Shown: piece after piece, positions 54,760 to 63,708 of the stretch
Layout of the letters: the number at the start of each line of letters is the position of its first letter
Numbering within the stretch: position 1 is the first letter of the stretch
NCBI RefSeq assembly: GCF_000317535.1
Contig: NC_019757.1
Span: 2,248,501 to 2,312,500 of the forward strand
Direction: 5' to 3'
From: Cylindrospermum stagnale PCC 7417
GTDB taxonomy: Bacteria; Cyanobacteriota; Cyanobacteriia; Cyanobacteriales; Nostocaceae
Length of the DNA: 64,000 bases
Translations under genes and position numbers: made by a program
The notes under the pieces: model-generated
Databases searched by the model: none
What the model saw: the letters and a program-made list of their open reading frames with translations, nothing else
What the model was told of the DNA's origin: nothing

Positions 54760-56001
54760 TTATTCAGGAATCAAAAACTTGGCTACAGTTTGCACATCCT
54801 TATCACCGCGTCCAGAGCAGTTAATGACAATTCGAGGGCTGCCGGCGAGTTGAGGGCAGAGGGTTTCTAAATAAGCGATCGCATGTGAAGTTTCCAGTGC
54901 GGGGATAATTCCCTCCAACTTTGAGAGCAGTTGGAACGCCGCCAAAGCCTCTGCATCCGTGACGCTATAATATTCCGCCCGACCCGCATCCTTCATATAG
55001 CTGTGTTCTGGCCCCACACCAGGATAATCTAACCCAGCACTAATCGAGTGCGCCTCAATGATTTGCCCATCATCGTCTTGCAACAGATAGCTCATCGCCC
55101 CGTGCAATACACCAATTCGTCCTTTTGTCAAGGTAGCAGCATGTTTTGTGGTATTTACACCTTCACCCGCCGCCTCAATCCCAATTAACCGCACAGATGA
55201 CTCACGGACAAACTCATAAAATAGTCCCATCGCATTGGAACCGCCGCCGACACAAGCCAAGAGAATATCCGGTAAACCGCCCCATTTTTCTTGTGCTTGG
55301 ACACGAGTTTCTTGCCCAATTACCGCATGGAAATCACGTACCATCATCGGGTAAGGATGGGGCCCAGCAACTGAACCTAGGATGTAGTGAGTTGTTTCTA
55401 CATTCGTCACCCAATCGCGGATAGCCTCAGAAGTCGCATCTTTCAAGGTTCCTGTTCCCGCAGCCACCGGACGCACCTCTGCCCCCAAAAGCCGCATTCT
55501 GAAAACATTTAGAGCTTGGCGTTCCATATCATGAACGCCCATATAAATAACGCAATCCAGACCGAAACGAGCGCAAACAGTGGCTGTAGCCACGCCATGT
55601 TGTCCAGCGCCAGTTTCAGCAATAATCCGCTGTTTACCCATGCGCTTCGCCAACAATGCCTGACCTAAAGCATTATTGATTTTGTGAGCGCCAGTGTGAT
55701 TTAAGTCTTCGCGCTTTAGGTAAATTTGCGCTCCAGTGCCATCAGGGCGGGCATAGTTAGCGGTCAGACGTTCAGCAAAATACAACGGTGAGGCACGTCC
55801 GACATAATCGCGTAACAACTGTTGCAGTTCAGCTTGAAAACCTGGTTCATTCCGGTATTGCTGATAAGCCGTCTCTAGTTCAGCTAAAGCAGGCATCAGG
55901 GTTTCAGGCACATACTTACCGCCAAAGCGGCCAAAGCGTCCCAGTGTATCGGGAACAGCAGCAGTTGATTGAGTATTGGGTGAGAGAGGAGTAGTAGTCA
56001 C
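54760..56001 (-). CDS. trpB: Tryptophan synthase beta chain
   Basis: 413 residues from GTG 56001 ([11 protein letters not shown]...), preferred to the frame start at 56112, which would overrun the spacer and add 37 unrelated residues. Motifs: [40 protein letters not shown] with the PLP lysine, [25 protein letters not shown]. Condenses indole and serine to tryptophan. Divergent from the SUI1 gene. Confidence 0.95.
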   Translation of the reverse strand: MTTTPLSPNTQSTAAVPDTLGRFGRFGGKYVPETLMPALAELETAYQQYRNEPGFQAELQQLLRDYVGRASPLYFAERLTANYARPDGTGAQIYLKREDLNHTGAHKINNALGQALLAKRMGKQRIIAETGAGQHGVATATVCARFGLDCVIYMGVHDMERQALNVFRMRLLGAEVRPVAAGTGTLKDATSEAIRDWVTNVETTHYILGSVAGPHPYPMMVRDFHAVIGQETRVQAQEKWGGLPDILLACVGGGSNAMGLFYEFVRESSVRLIGIEAAGEGVNTTKHAATLTKGRIGVLHGAMSYLLQDDDGQIIEAHSISAGLDYPGVGPEHSYMKDAGRAEYYSVTDAEALAAFQLLSKLEGIIPALETSHAIAYLETLCPQLAGSPRIVINCSGRGDKDVQTVAKFLIPE

Positions 56002-56120
56002 AGATTGGCTAAAATAAAATAACAGAACACGGTTAATTATAAATTTTACGGCCGAATAGGAAGCGATGGCACCTTCCCCAACTCTGACCCCTACCTGTAA
56101 TTTTTGTTGCACTCAAATTT

Positions 56121-56477
56121 ATGTCTTCTTCCAATCCCAAATCTGACAAACGCTTTGTTTACCAAGAGTTTGGTAACGGTAGCTCACCCGCCCTAGAACG
56201 TGCCCTAGAACGACCAATTCAAGAATTACCCCCGCAACAACAAAACCTGAAAGTCGAAGCTTCCCGCAAAGGACGCAAAGGCAAAACCGTGACGGTGATT
56301 AGCGGGTTTCAAGTTAAACCGGAAACTTTAGCAGACTTGGTAAAACAGCTAAAAACTCAGTGTGGGTCAGGTGGGACGGTTAAAGATAATGAAATTGAAA
56401 TTCAGGGCGACCACAAGCAGAAAATTGTCGAAATTTTGACCAAAATTGGTTACAAAGCCAAAAAAAGCGGTGGTTAA
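56121..56477 (+). CDS. SUI1/YciH-family translation initiation factor
   Basis: 118 residues. Variable N-terminal tail, then RKGRKGKTVTVISGFQVKPE, LADLVKQLKTQCGSGGTVKD, IEIQGDHKQKIVEILTKIGY, the complete SUI1 fold. Bacterial members are eIF1-like and may check initiation; dispensable in E. coli. Confidence 0.92.
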   Translation: MSSSNPKSDKRFVYQEFGNGSSPALERALERPIQELPPQQQNLKVEASRKGRKGKTVTVISGFQVKPETLADLVKQLKTQCGSGGTVKDNEIEIQGDHKQKIVEILTKIGYKAKKSGG

Positions 56478-56591
56478 TGAGTGCGGTTTCCCGTATCTTT
56501 TCCGAAATCGCAATTCAAAAATGTGATGTTAATTTTGAGAAGTAAAGCCTGCTAAAAAAGCAGCTTTGTTCGCAATTTACAGGAGGGACAA

Positions 56592-56750
56592 ATGGATTTA
56601 GTGAGAATTTTGTGTGCAGTATTTGTACCGCCTCTAGGCGTATTTTTACAAGTAGGTTTTGGTCTTGATTTTTGGATCAATATAGTTTTAACGCTTTTCG
56701 GTTACATTCCTGGAATTATTCATGCAGTGTGGATAATTGCTAAGAAATAA
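56592..56750 (+). CDS. Pmp3/YqaE-family small membrane protein
   Basis: 52 residues, too short for most gene finders: MDLVRILCAVFVPPLGVFLQ, VGFGLDFWINIVLTLFGYIP, GIIHAVWIIAKK. Two membrane helices with the FVPPLGVFLQVG signature are diagnostic for Pmp3/UPF0057. A strong AGGAGGG site is at 56581-56587. Stress-related members affect membrane potential. Confidence 0.92.
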   Translation: MDLVRILCAVFVPPLGVFLQVGFGLDFWINIVLTLFGYIPGIIHAVWIIAKK

Positions 56751-57395
56751 TTATTCAGAGGGATAGGTTTGTTTTCTTCCTCTATTTCGTTCTAGACATA
56801 ACCCGCCCGTCCAATAAACTGGGCGGGCTAGAAGCCCAACACCACTTGTTGCCTCGAACAGAGGAGCAACGCTTACAAGTCGGGGAACTCTAGCCGAGCA
56901 GTGGCTCCCCCACAGTAATTAGTTTGATATTTTTTTAATTGGAAGTCCCTAAAGCAGATATTGAAAATCCACTGAATACAGCAGATCATAAAATTAAAGG
57001 TAATTTTGAAGAAATTTATAGATTATGTAAACAGTTAATTAAAAATTCACAACAAACTATTAGCCAAACAAATTTTTATCTAGAAAAGGTTAGCTATAGC
57101 CACCCACTGGGGTAGTCTTTTTATAAGAGTCATATGTTGATGTAATTAATTTAAATGTCAAGCTTTTTTAACTTTCATCAGATAAAAATACAACAAATTA
57201 AATAGGCCATATACTGACGAGATGACATAAATATTTCCTACCTTTAAGTAAAAAGCCAGGCAAGATATGGTGTACGAAAGGGTGCAAAACAACAGTTCCG
57301 GAAATCCCGCTTCCCAAAAAGAGTTTAGAGAGTCAAATCAAACCACACTCTTTTAGTATCTAGCCTGAATCAGCTTCTACTTAAAGGATTAATAA
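56751..57395. other. Intergenic stretch: dispersed repeat and a gene fragment
   Basis: 56805-56930 is a palindromic repeat (CGCCCGTCCA/TGGGCGGGC, then AGAGGAGCAACGC and GTGGCTCCCC). From 56940 a frame reads LEVPKADIENPLNTADHKIK then GNFEEIYRLCKQLIKNSQQT, stopping at about 57115, with a TTG but no ribosome site. It looks like a fragment of an unknown gene. The last 150 bases precede the TPR gene. Confidence 0.45.
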
Positions 57396-58028
57396 ATGTA
57401 TAGCACAGTTAATTATTCAGAATTAGAGAGACTTGTTAGTGCTGAGGAATATGACAAGGCAGAAGATTTTTGTCTCCAAGTTTTAAATACTGGAGTTGAA
57501 TCTATGTTTTGGCAGACACAACTTGGCTATATATATTTCTTGAATGAACAGGATATTGATGGATATTATGAGAAAGCACCATCTATTTTTCAGTCTTTGG
57601 TAACTAAATATCCTGATAATATAAATGCTCATTTTTGGTTAGGATATATTTATTCAGTGGTTCTTAACGATCTAGATAAGTCCATCCTAGAATTTAAAAA
57701 AGTACTACTCTTGAACCCTAATCATCCCTATACCAATCTTGTATTAGCTGGTTATCCTGATTACGAAAATAGCGAAAAACAAAAATTTTTAAGTAAGGCA
57801 TTAAAGCAACAACCGACCAACTTGCGTGTGCTTAATGAAATGTCTAACTTATTGTTTGCTGTGAATCAAAAGCCAGATGCCAAGAAATTCCTTGAAAACA
57901 TTTTGAACTATGAAGGGTATGTAGAGCGAGACTATGGAATTATGAATCAGTATATTAATGATGTACTAACTTGTGCGACTCATCAACAGAACATACGTCA
58001 GGAAGCTAAATTGAAATTGGCTCAATAA
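57396..58028 (+). CDS. TPR-repeat protein
   Basis: 210 residues, cytosolic. Helical repeats of TPR type: YDKAEDFCLQVLNTGVE, AHFWLGYIYSVVLNDLDKSI, EFKKVLLLNPNHPY, VLNEMSNLLFAVNQKPDAKK. AT-rich codon use compared with neighbours suggests a transferred or fast-evolving gene. Partner unknown. Confidence 0.65.
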   Translation: MYSTVNYSELERLVSAEEYDKAEDFCLQVLNTGVESMFWQTQLGYIYFLNEQDIDGYYEKAPSIFQSLVTKYPDNINAHFWLGYIYSVVLNDLDKSILEFKKVLLLNPNHPYTNLVLAGYPDYENSEKQKFLSKALKQQPTNLRVLNEMSNLLFAVNQKPDAKKFLENILNYEGYVERDYGIMNQYINDVLTCATHQQNIRQEAKLKLAQ

Positions 58029-58168
58029 AAGTTCAATAGACTAACAGTAATTTTGCTAAGTAGGTTGGTGGAGGAAAACCAAAATGTGTAAAACCGGCAC
58101 GCTCCGCGTTAGCGCAGCTCCTCTGCAAGAGGCACACATCTAATTTAGGATTGCTATACTTCTTGTAT

Positions 58169-58459
58169 TCATTTTTCTAGTCTGCGAATTTCTATATTTT
58201 TAGTGCAGTTTAATTGACAGGCTAACCGAGCATTCGGTTGTTGAGGGGCTAATGTTTCCAGCATTTCTTGTTCATCTAGCTGGGGGGGAGAAATTTCACC
58301 AAAAACTTCAACTAAGCAAGTTCCACAAATGCCTGTACGACAACCAAACAGTACAGGTGAATTCTGAATTGTCAGATGCTCAGATAAATTTTGATGTGGT
58401 TGCAAAGTGAGGGGGGGATAATCGGTCGCTGGAAAGGAGATTGTACACAGGTCAGACAT
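58169..58459 (-). CDS. 2Fe-2S plant-type ferredoxin of the oxidative operon
   Basis: 96 residues from ATG 58459, which overlaps the stop of the upstream gene by 8 bases (ATGTCTGA); the longer frame from 58504 lies inside that gene. Cluster ligands: FGCRTGICGTCLVEV (three Cys) and LACQLNC. Last gene of the run; a likely electron donor for the Rieske or diiron oxygenases encoded upstream. Acidic and short like other ferredoxins fused or paired with oxygenases. Confidence 0.85.
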   Translation of the reverse strand: MSDLCTISFPATDYPPLTLQPHQNLSEHLTIQNSPVLFGCRTGICGTCLVEVFGEISPPQLDEQEMLETLAPQQPNARLACQLNCTKNIEIRRLEK

Positions 58460-59633
58460 GGCAAAAATCCTCATTGTGTTGCTGCTCAAAGCGTTGAAAA
58501 GCACTTTTTTGAGTTGCCAAATATCGGGGAATTGAATTGGATGCCATCAGGGACATTTCTCGATTTCGTTGCCAAAGATAACCGAGTTTTTCAATATAAA
58601 CTTTATAAGATTGCATCGCTTCCTGATGGGTTAAATAACTGCGTTGCAAGCCTTCGGACTCTTCTGTAAAACAACGCCCCATCATTTGTTTAGCATCTCT
58701 ATCATTCATTTCAAAAATAGGCGATCGCAACACTTGATAAATCTTGCTATACAATGCTGGGTCATACCAGAAAATCCCGTTAATCGCCGCTGAAAAGTGG
58801 AGGTGGTCACGCTGACATCCCCACAAGCCTAAATTAGCGACCATTCGCTCAAAGGCAGTTGGTGGTGCAAGGCAGGTGATAACGTCGTGGGAGACAATTG
58901 TCGAACTATTGAAGTGAAAACTTTCATCTAGAAAGTGATAGTAGGAGATTTTGGCGGGAATGGGAGCAGCATCTTTTTGGGGATGTTTTTGATAATAGTT
59001 GCTGAGTTTGTGCTGCACTAACTTGCCATTCAGCGTCCGCACTCCTCGGACTGTAAAATACTGACAAGCTAAAAAGGTGTTGTTTGCAGAAATCAGCCCG
59101 AAATATTGAAGTTGAATCTTTTTCCACCAAGTTTTTAGAGTATTGGTGTCAGCACAAACCATTGTTTCGGTAAAGGGGCCACGCATGGGGTAGGTAAAAA
59201 TTAACTGCCCAAACAACGCTTGTTCTACTTGTTTGGCAATTGTGCGGAAGGCGTTAATGTGCGATCGCTCTTGGGCAGATTCTAGATCCAATGTATCGCA
59301 GATTAAGCGGAAGTCTTCTTGAGCGTAAAGCCCTGCTGCACTCGTTTGATTGAAAAAAATCGTGGCAATTTCCGCCGAAACAATTTGTGAGTAGTAAGCT
59401 ACCCAGTAAAGCTGGTTCAAAATTACCCGCTGATGTTCGCTAGACTGTTCCCACAAAGGTGTGCCGTACAGTAGCGAAAACTCTTCTGGGTTCCAATACT
59501 CGTTTTGACAATCCTCATAGCGAAAGTTGGTAACTGCTTCATCCATCAAAGCGGTGTGGTCTTGTTGCTTGTTGCGGGTGTGATTAATTTGTAATTTGCG
59601 ATAGATGGTTGGAGTGTCTAACAGTTGGTTCAT
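58452..59633 (-). CDS. AurF-like diiron oxygenase
   Basis: 393 residues. Iron-ligand pattern of ferritin-like diiron oxygenases: E88 (SAEIA), E122-x2-H125 (QERSHI), E237-x2-H240 (DESFHF), plus later His/Glu residues (FSAAI.., EESEGLQ). ANLGLWGCQRDHLHFSAAIN and the length resemble the AurF/CmlI N-oxygenase group, but this is by pattern only. Starts 23 bases after the ferritin-like gene and overlaps the ferredoxin gene. Substrate unknown. Confidence 0.6.
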   Translation of the reverse strand: MNQLLDTPTIYRKLQINHTRNKQQDHTALMDEAVTNFRYEDCQNEYWNPEEFSLLYGTPLWEQSSEHQRVILNQLYWVAYYSQIVSAEIATIFFNQTSAAGLYAQEDFRLICDTLDLESAQERSHINAFRTIAKQVEQALFGQLIFTYPMRGPFTETMVCADTNTLKTWWKKIQLQYFGLISANNTFLACQYFTVRGVRTLNGKLVQHKLSNYYQKHPQKDAAPIPAKISYYHFLDESFHFNSSTIVSHDVITCLAPPTAFERMVANLGLWGCQRDHLHFSAAINGIFWYDPALYSKIYQVLRSPIFEMNDRDAKQMMGRCFTEESEGLQRSYLTHQEAMQSYKVYIEKLGYLWQRNREMSLMASNSIPRYLATQKSAFQRFEQQHNEDFCHV

Positions 59634-59656
59634 ATAACAGGGTTTTTAGATTAAAT

Positions 59657-60562
59657 TTAATGCAGACATTGATGAGGGGGAAGTGGTTCAAAGGCTCCTC
59701 GTTCGTCTAAGGCTTGGACGATCGCCATAGCGGATGCTCCTGTCATTAGCGATCGCAATATTTGTAATCGCGTTCCACTGTGAGTCTCTGTATTCAACTC
59801 TACTAAAATCTGGATTTTTTGCGATCGCGATAAATCTCCTTTCACCCGTTCGATAGATGTCAGTACATTTTGCGGCCCCACCTGCACCATCAACAAAAAC
59901 TGTGCCAACACATCGAGTATTGCTGCTTGACTAGAAGCTGAAACTGGAATTCGGTTAAATAACGTCGTTCCCGTGCCGTGATGACGAGCTTCAGCCTGCA
60001 AAAAACTGGCGAAAAGCTCTGCCAAAACTGGATGTCGGCATTCCTTCCCTAAACGTCGGTAATGGCTCAAACCCCATCCTTCTAAAACCACCTGAAGCAC
60101 AAACAACAACACTGTTTTGTCTGCACTTTCAACCACTTCTGCCAGTAAGCGCAGAAATGGCTCATCGCGGCTAGTTACTTCCAAGTCTGGCAAAAAATGG
60201 CTGATTTGGCTGAGGTGGGTAGCTTCATCAGCCGTAAACAGTCCGTAGAGCATTCTTTCCTCAACTGTTTCTGCTAACAACACCATTTTTGCCATATAGC
60301 CAACGCCTGCTTTTTCAATAAAATATGATTCCTCCAACAGACTGCGATTGACAAGGTGAAGGATGGCAGATTTTTCAGATGCGATCGCATCTTGAAAAAT
60401 TTTGACTTGATGCAAATTGAAAAATTCCGCCTCCCAATAATTCAATTCAGGCTGCAAAACATTAGCGCCCTGATTCGGCAATGCTGCTGTCAGTATACGT
60501 CGCAATCGATCATCAGGGTCTGTATGTGGTAAATCAAGTCCAGCAATTTTATTGTTTTTCAT
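59657..60562 (-). CDS. Ferritin-like diiron protein
   Basis: 301 residues from ATG 60562, which overlaps the Rieske gene stop by 14 bases; the open frame from 60625 lies inside that gene. Helical, with two ExxH motifs: E113-H116 (DEATHL) and E191-H194 (EARHHG). Glutamates E98, E101 and E161 lie on intervening helices, as in four-helix diiron oxidases. Could be an oxygenase or hydroxylase partner of the AurF-like protein; I recognise no named family. Confidence 0.6.
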   Translation of the reverse strand: MKNNKIAGLDLPHTDPDDRLRRILTAALPNQGANVLQPELNYWEAEFFNLHQVKIFQDAIASEKSAILHLVNRSLLEESYFIEKAGVGYMAKMVLLAETVEERMLYGLFTADEATHLSQISHFLPDLEVTSRDEPFLRLLAEVVESADKTVLLFVLQVVLEGWGLSHYRRLGKECRHPVLAELFASFLQAEARHHGTGTTLFNRIPVSASSQAAILDVLAQFLLMVQVGPQNVLTSIERVKGDLSRSQKIQILVELNTETHSGTRLQILRSLMTGASAMAIVQALDERGAFEPLPPHQCLH

Positions 60563-61562
60563 CAGCTTTCCAAGTTCCCCAAACCAAAGCTTTTTGGCAA
60601 TTAACGTGCTGGATAAATTGCACAATAGACTGATCTGCTTTCGTGGGAGTCTTCAGATCAAACTTAATTGTCTGAAATACCTGCGTATCACCTTTAGCAA
60701 AGTAATTGCCAACCTGCTGCGTTAGCCACAGCAACCCACGATTTACACCCCATCCTAAACATCCAAATCGCTTAGGAGTAACGAGGATTGTTTGCCCTTC
60801 AGTTTTGCCACCTTCGATCATTCGCAGCGCAAATATAATATAAAAGTGCAGAAAATCCGGCCCCAGCGTCACAGTGCCAGTGCTGCCGTACCAGTAACAC
60901 ATACTATAAGTAACTTCATTGCCGTATAGGGGACGAATCAGGCGAATTAACCCGGAATCATCACCTCCCCTGGTAGTATTACTGAAAGTAATAGCGTTGG
61001 AGTTGAGGTTTTGCGAATCAAATACAATCTCCAAAGGCAGATTATGTACCGTATTGAAGTGGTGAGCATCGATGGCATTAATCAACAACACATTGGGATG
61101 ACAGTTTTTCACAAACCGAGTCCCCAATAGATAATCGCAATCTACCTGTTCCAGTTCCGGCACAAAAGGCAGCTTCCTTGGCTTTTCTTGACCCACCCAA
61201 ACCCAAATCATGCCGTACTGTTCTGCCGTTGACCAGGTTTTAACACACACAGGTAGAGGTTTTCCTAAAGAAGGAACGTCTACACAAATGCCTTGTGCAT
61301 CATATTGCCAATTATGGAAAAAGCAGCGAATGCGATCGCCATCTACCTTACCCTCTGCTAAATGAGCGCCCATGTGAGGGCAATAAGCATCCATCGCCAC
61401 CACCTGACCACTGACTCCCCGATAAATAGCCAGGTTTCTACCCAACAGGGTGACAGCTTTCACCTTGCCAACTTTTAATTTTCTCGCTGGTAATGCCCAA
61501 TACCATCCCTCAACAAATTGCGAGGAATTGTTAAAAGTTGAGTCTGGGCTAGTAGAAAGCAT
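60549..61562 (-). CDS. Rieske non-heme iron oxygenase (second of the operon)
   Basis: 337 residues from ATG 61562 (MLSTSPDSTFNNSSQFVEGW); an earlier in-frame codon at 61619 lies in the upstream gene. Rieske ligands C61-x-H63 (CPHMGAHL) and C80-x2-H83 (CFFHNW). Mononuclear iron site N162..D165..H168..H173 in INAIDAHHFNTVHNL. The 5 bases between the upstream stop and this ATG indicate coupling. Electrons probably come from the ferredoxin at 58169. Related to the gene at 62668. Confidence 0.85.
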   Translation of the reverse strand: MLSTSPDSTFNNSSQFVEGWYWALPARKLKVGKVKAVTLLGRNLAIYRGVSGQVVAMDAYCPHMGAHLAEGKVDGDRIRCFFHNWQYDAQGICVDVPSLGKPLPVCVKTWSTAEQYGMIWVWVGQEKPRKLPFVPELEQVDCDYLLGTRFVKNCHPNVLLINAIDAHHFNTVHNLPLEIVFDSQNLNSNAITFSNTTRGGDDSGLIRLIRPLYGNEVTYSMCYWYGSTGTVTLGPDFLHFYIIFALRMIEGGKTEGQTILVTPKRFGCLGWGVNRGLLWLTQQVGNYFAKGDTQVFQTIKFDLKTPTKADQSIVQFIQHVNCQKALVWGTWKADEKQ

Positions 61563-61567
61563 AAAAG

Positions 61568-62308
61568 TTAAATAAGAACAGAATCTTGGACAAATTCTAG
61601 CAGCGATTCTGACTGCCACATCCGTTGTCCAGCGCGGGTCAGATTTTCAGATCGGATTTCAGTTAAACAAACCAATTCATCCCCTAGCCGATAGCCTGGA
61701 TTTTTTTCCTCGAAAAACTGGATATGGGGGTTAGTCTGTCTTCCCGTGGGGATTTCAATTAAACCCTCCCGGAGAATTTGGGGTTGTTGAAAGCGGACAA
61801 TACCAGTTGCTTCATGGTAAAACTCACCATAGTATTCTCCTGCCACACTCGCCATTAGATTTGCCACATCCACGGGTATTGTTGCATCGTAGCGGGGGTA
61901 GAACTCTTGCCAAAAAGTGGGAAGAAAGCGATAGGTGCGAAAGCCAGAGCAAATCAGCAGCCAGTACAGTTTATTTTCAGCGTAGTGTTGGCGAAGAAAA
62001 TTGACAGCGCCAATCCAGGCACGGGGAAGCGTTGTACTCGACCAAGCGCTAGGATCAACGATAGTGTCGCCTGAATACACCACACTAATTCGCTCTCCCG
62101 AAAAAGTCGTCTGGCACAACATCATGGTTGAAAACCCTTTGAGAGCATTGGATGTTTGATCTCTCAACAACAAAACCCAGTTTTTGCGCTCCAGATCCGT
62201 GAGAAACCCGTCCCAGCTTAAACCTTTAAAGTGATTTTGCAGCAGCACATACATTGCGGTGCGATCGCTTGGGTGCAGCTTTTGAACAGAAACCAGCGAA
62301 CTCTTCAT
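61568..62308 (-). CDS. GNAT-like protein of the oxidative operon
   Basis: 246 residues. The first 130 resemble an N-acyltransferase layout (LQNHFKGLSWDGFLTDLERK, WVLLLRDQTSNALKGFST, RISVVYSGDTIVDPSAWSST, WIGAVNFLRQHYAENKLYWL), but the R/QxxGxG acetyl-CoA loop is not evident. The rest is family-specific. Encoded between two Rieske genes; may load, transfer or bind the pathway substrate. Low certainty on fold. Confidence 0.5.
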   Translation of the reverse strand: MKSSLVSVQKLHPSDRTAMYVLLQNHFKGLSWDGFLTDLERKNWVLLLRDQTSNALKGFSTMMLCQTTFSGERISVVYSGDTIVDPSAWSSTTLPRAWIGAVNFLRQHYAENKLYWLLICSGFRTYRFLPTFWQEFYPRYDATIPVDVANLMASVAGEYYGEFYHEATGIVRFQQPQILREGLIEIPTGRQTNPHIQFFEEKNPGYRLGDELVCLTEIRSENLTRAGQRMWQSESLLEFVQDSVLI

Positions 62309-62667
62309 TGTTCGGAAAATACTTAATTTTGCTTAGTGGAATGTTATTAGCTAACACTTTATCGAGCAAATTGGTGAAATTACAAAGTAATGTGACAGAT
62401 TCCAGAATGGTTAATTTACTAAGATAATTTTTAGGTTCAATTTGATAGGTTCGTAGTAAGCACTTCAGTGCTTATAGCATTTCAGTTAAGCCTAAAACTC
62501 AATGTCTACGTAGGTTGGGTTGAGGAACGAAACCCAACATTTCCGAGACTTTGTATGCAACTTCTCTACCACCTGACTTATCTCTCAAGGGTTTTTAAGT
62601 TCTAAGCGGTGGTTTATTTACCTGAAAATATCTGTAAATATCTAAGGACTAAAGTCCTTACTACGAA
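62309..62667. other. Spacer inside the operon, occupied by a MITE-like element
   Basis: The 140 bases next to the GNAT-like gene are AT-rich leader sequence; 62449-62668 is the element described separately. No gene. Confidence 0.5.
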
Positions 62668-62668
62668 C
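62449..62668. mobile_element. MITE-like element, 220 bases, with inverted terminal repeats
   Basis: GTTCGTAGTAAG at 62449-62460 is the exact reverse complement of 62657-62668; the similarity extends to about 26 bases with three mismatches, each end being itself a small hairpin (TAAGCACTTCAGTGCTTA; TAAGGACTAAAGTCCTTA). Inside is TAGGTTGGGTTGAGGAACGA, a dispersed repeat also at 48411. No coding capacity. The right end touches the stop codon of the Rieske gene. Confidence 0.65.
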
Positions 62669-63708
62669 TAAGATTTATGGCAATTATAATTTTGAATTTT
62701 GAATTTTGAATTTCCCGCTGCGGTTGACCATCCAGACGCTTCTAGCTGGTTCACATACTCCATATATTGCGCCAATGGCTGATCAATTTTCAGGAGCAAC
62801 TGCGGATTAAATCGAATATTGTCGTAAATCTTCCCATCCTCATCTCTGAGCATATAGTAAGCTAATTGAGTACAGAACAGCAAAAAATTACTGAGCAGAT
62901 ATCCCCCGATTCCTTGGCGTTTTTCAGTCACATAAATTGGTTGAATTCGCGTTCTTCCCGGTGCAATCGGAGTGTAAGCATACATCATGTGCAATGGCGG
63001 AAAAAGCCGCACATTTTTCATCATTGTTAACAAACCAATGCAACCATGAGCATACCGCATGGAATACTGATATGTAGAACCAAGAAATTTTTGACCTAAC
63101 CGTTCTCGAAAAGTTGTTTGAGGGAAATTTCCCCGCATCGTAAAGTCAATTTGTGTACCTAATTCGCTGCGATATAGCGACAGATCCATTTTAATATCTA
63201 AATGATGAATCGTTTTTAAATGTTGAGCATCAATTCCATTCATCATACAGATGTGATGATGGCAACTTCTTTCAAATGCAGTATCAGCTTGTGTAACAAT
63301 TTCTTTCCCCTTCAATTCATCAAAATCAGCCACTCCCTCTGGTGCTTCAGCATCAGGATAAATCCAGATAAATCCATACTTTTCCTCTGTTGCGTAAGTT
63401 TGTAATTTAGCTTGAGCCGGAATTTCTGATTGACAGGGAATATTTTGACAAATCCCTGTTTCATCAAATGCCCATTGATGAAAAGCACAACGAAGCCAAT
63501 TACCGTCAACCTGTCCAATTCCCAAATCTGTTCCCAAATGAGGGCAGTAAGCTTCCATTGCCCGCACTTGCCCATCTTCACCTCTAAAAATGGCAATTTT
63601 TTGACCGCAGACTTCCACGGATTTTGCTGTTTTTTTAGCTAATACACTACTGGGACAGGCAATATACCAACCCTTAGCAACTACATTCCAGTTATTGAAT
63701 ATTTGCAT
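62668..63708 (-). CDS. Rieske non-heme iron oxygenase (first of the operon)
   Basis: 346 residues, ATG 63708 inside the end of the Mpo1-like gene. Rieske ligands C55-x-H57 (CPHLGTDL) and C74-x2-H77 (CAFHQW); mononuclear iron site N157..D160..H163..H168 in MNGIDAQHLKTIHHL. The last 14 residues (NSKFKIQNYNCHKS) are encoded by a TTGAATT-type heptamer repeat at 62689-62713 and by sequence next to the MITE-like element, so the native C-terminus has probably been replaced. Redox partner likely the ferredoxin at 58169. Confidence 0.85.
   Translation of the reverse strand: MQIFNNWNVVAKGWYIACPSSVLAKKTAKSVEVCGQKIAIFRGEDGQVRAMEAYCPHLGTDLGIGQVDGNWLRCAFHQWAFDETGICQNIPCQSEIPAQAKLQTYATEEKYGFIWIYPDAEAPEGVADFDELKGKEIVTQADTAFERSCHHHICMMNGIDAQHLKTIHHLDIKMDLSLYRSELGTQIDFTMRGNFPQTTFRERLGQKFLGSTYQYSMRYAHGCIGLLTMMKNVRLFPPLHMMYAYTPIAPGRTRIQPIYVTEKRQGIGGYLLSNFLLFCTQLAYYMLRDEDGKIYDNIRFNPQLLLKIDQPLAQYMEYVNQLEASGWSTAAGNSKFKIQNYNCHKS
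62689..62713 (-). repeat. Heptamer repeat forming the C-terminal codons of the Rieske gene
   Basis: ATTTTGAATTTTGAATTTTG and on, three TTTTGAA units, a repeat very common in Nostoc genomes. Translated here as SKFKIQN-like residues. Confidence 0.7.

Noticed and set aside
54760-56112. Longer start of trpB at 56112
   Set aside because: The added residues come from the spacer to the divergent SUI1 gene; GTG 56001 gives the normal cyanobacterial N-terminus.
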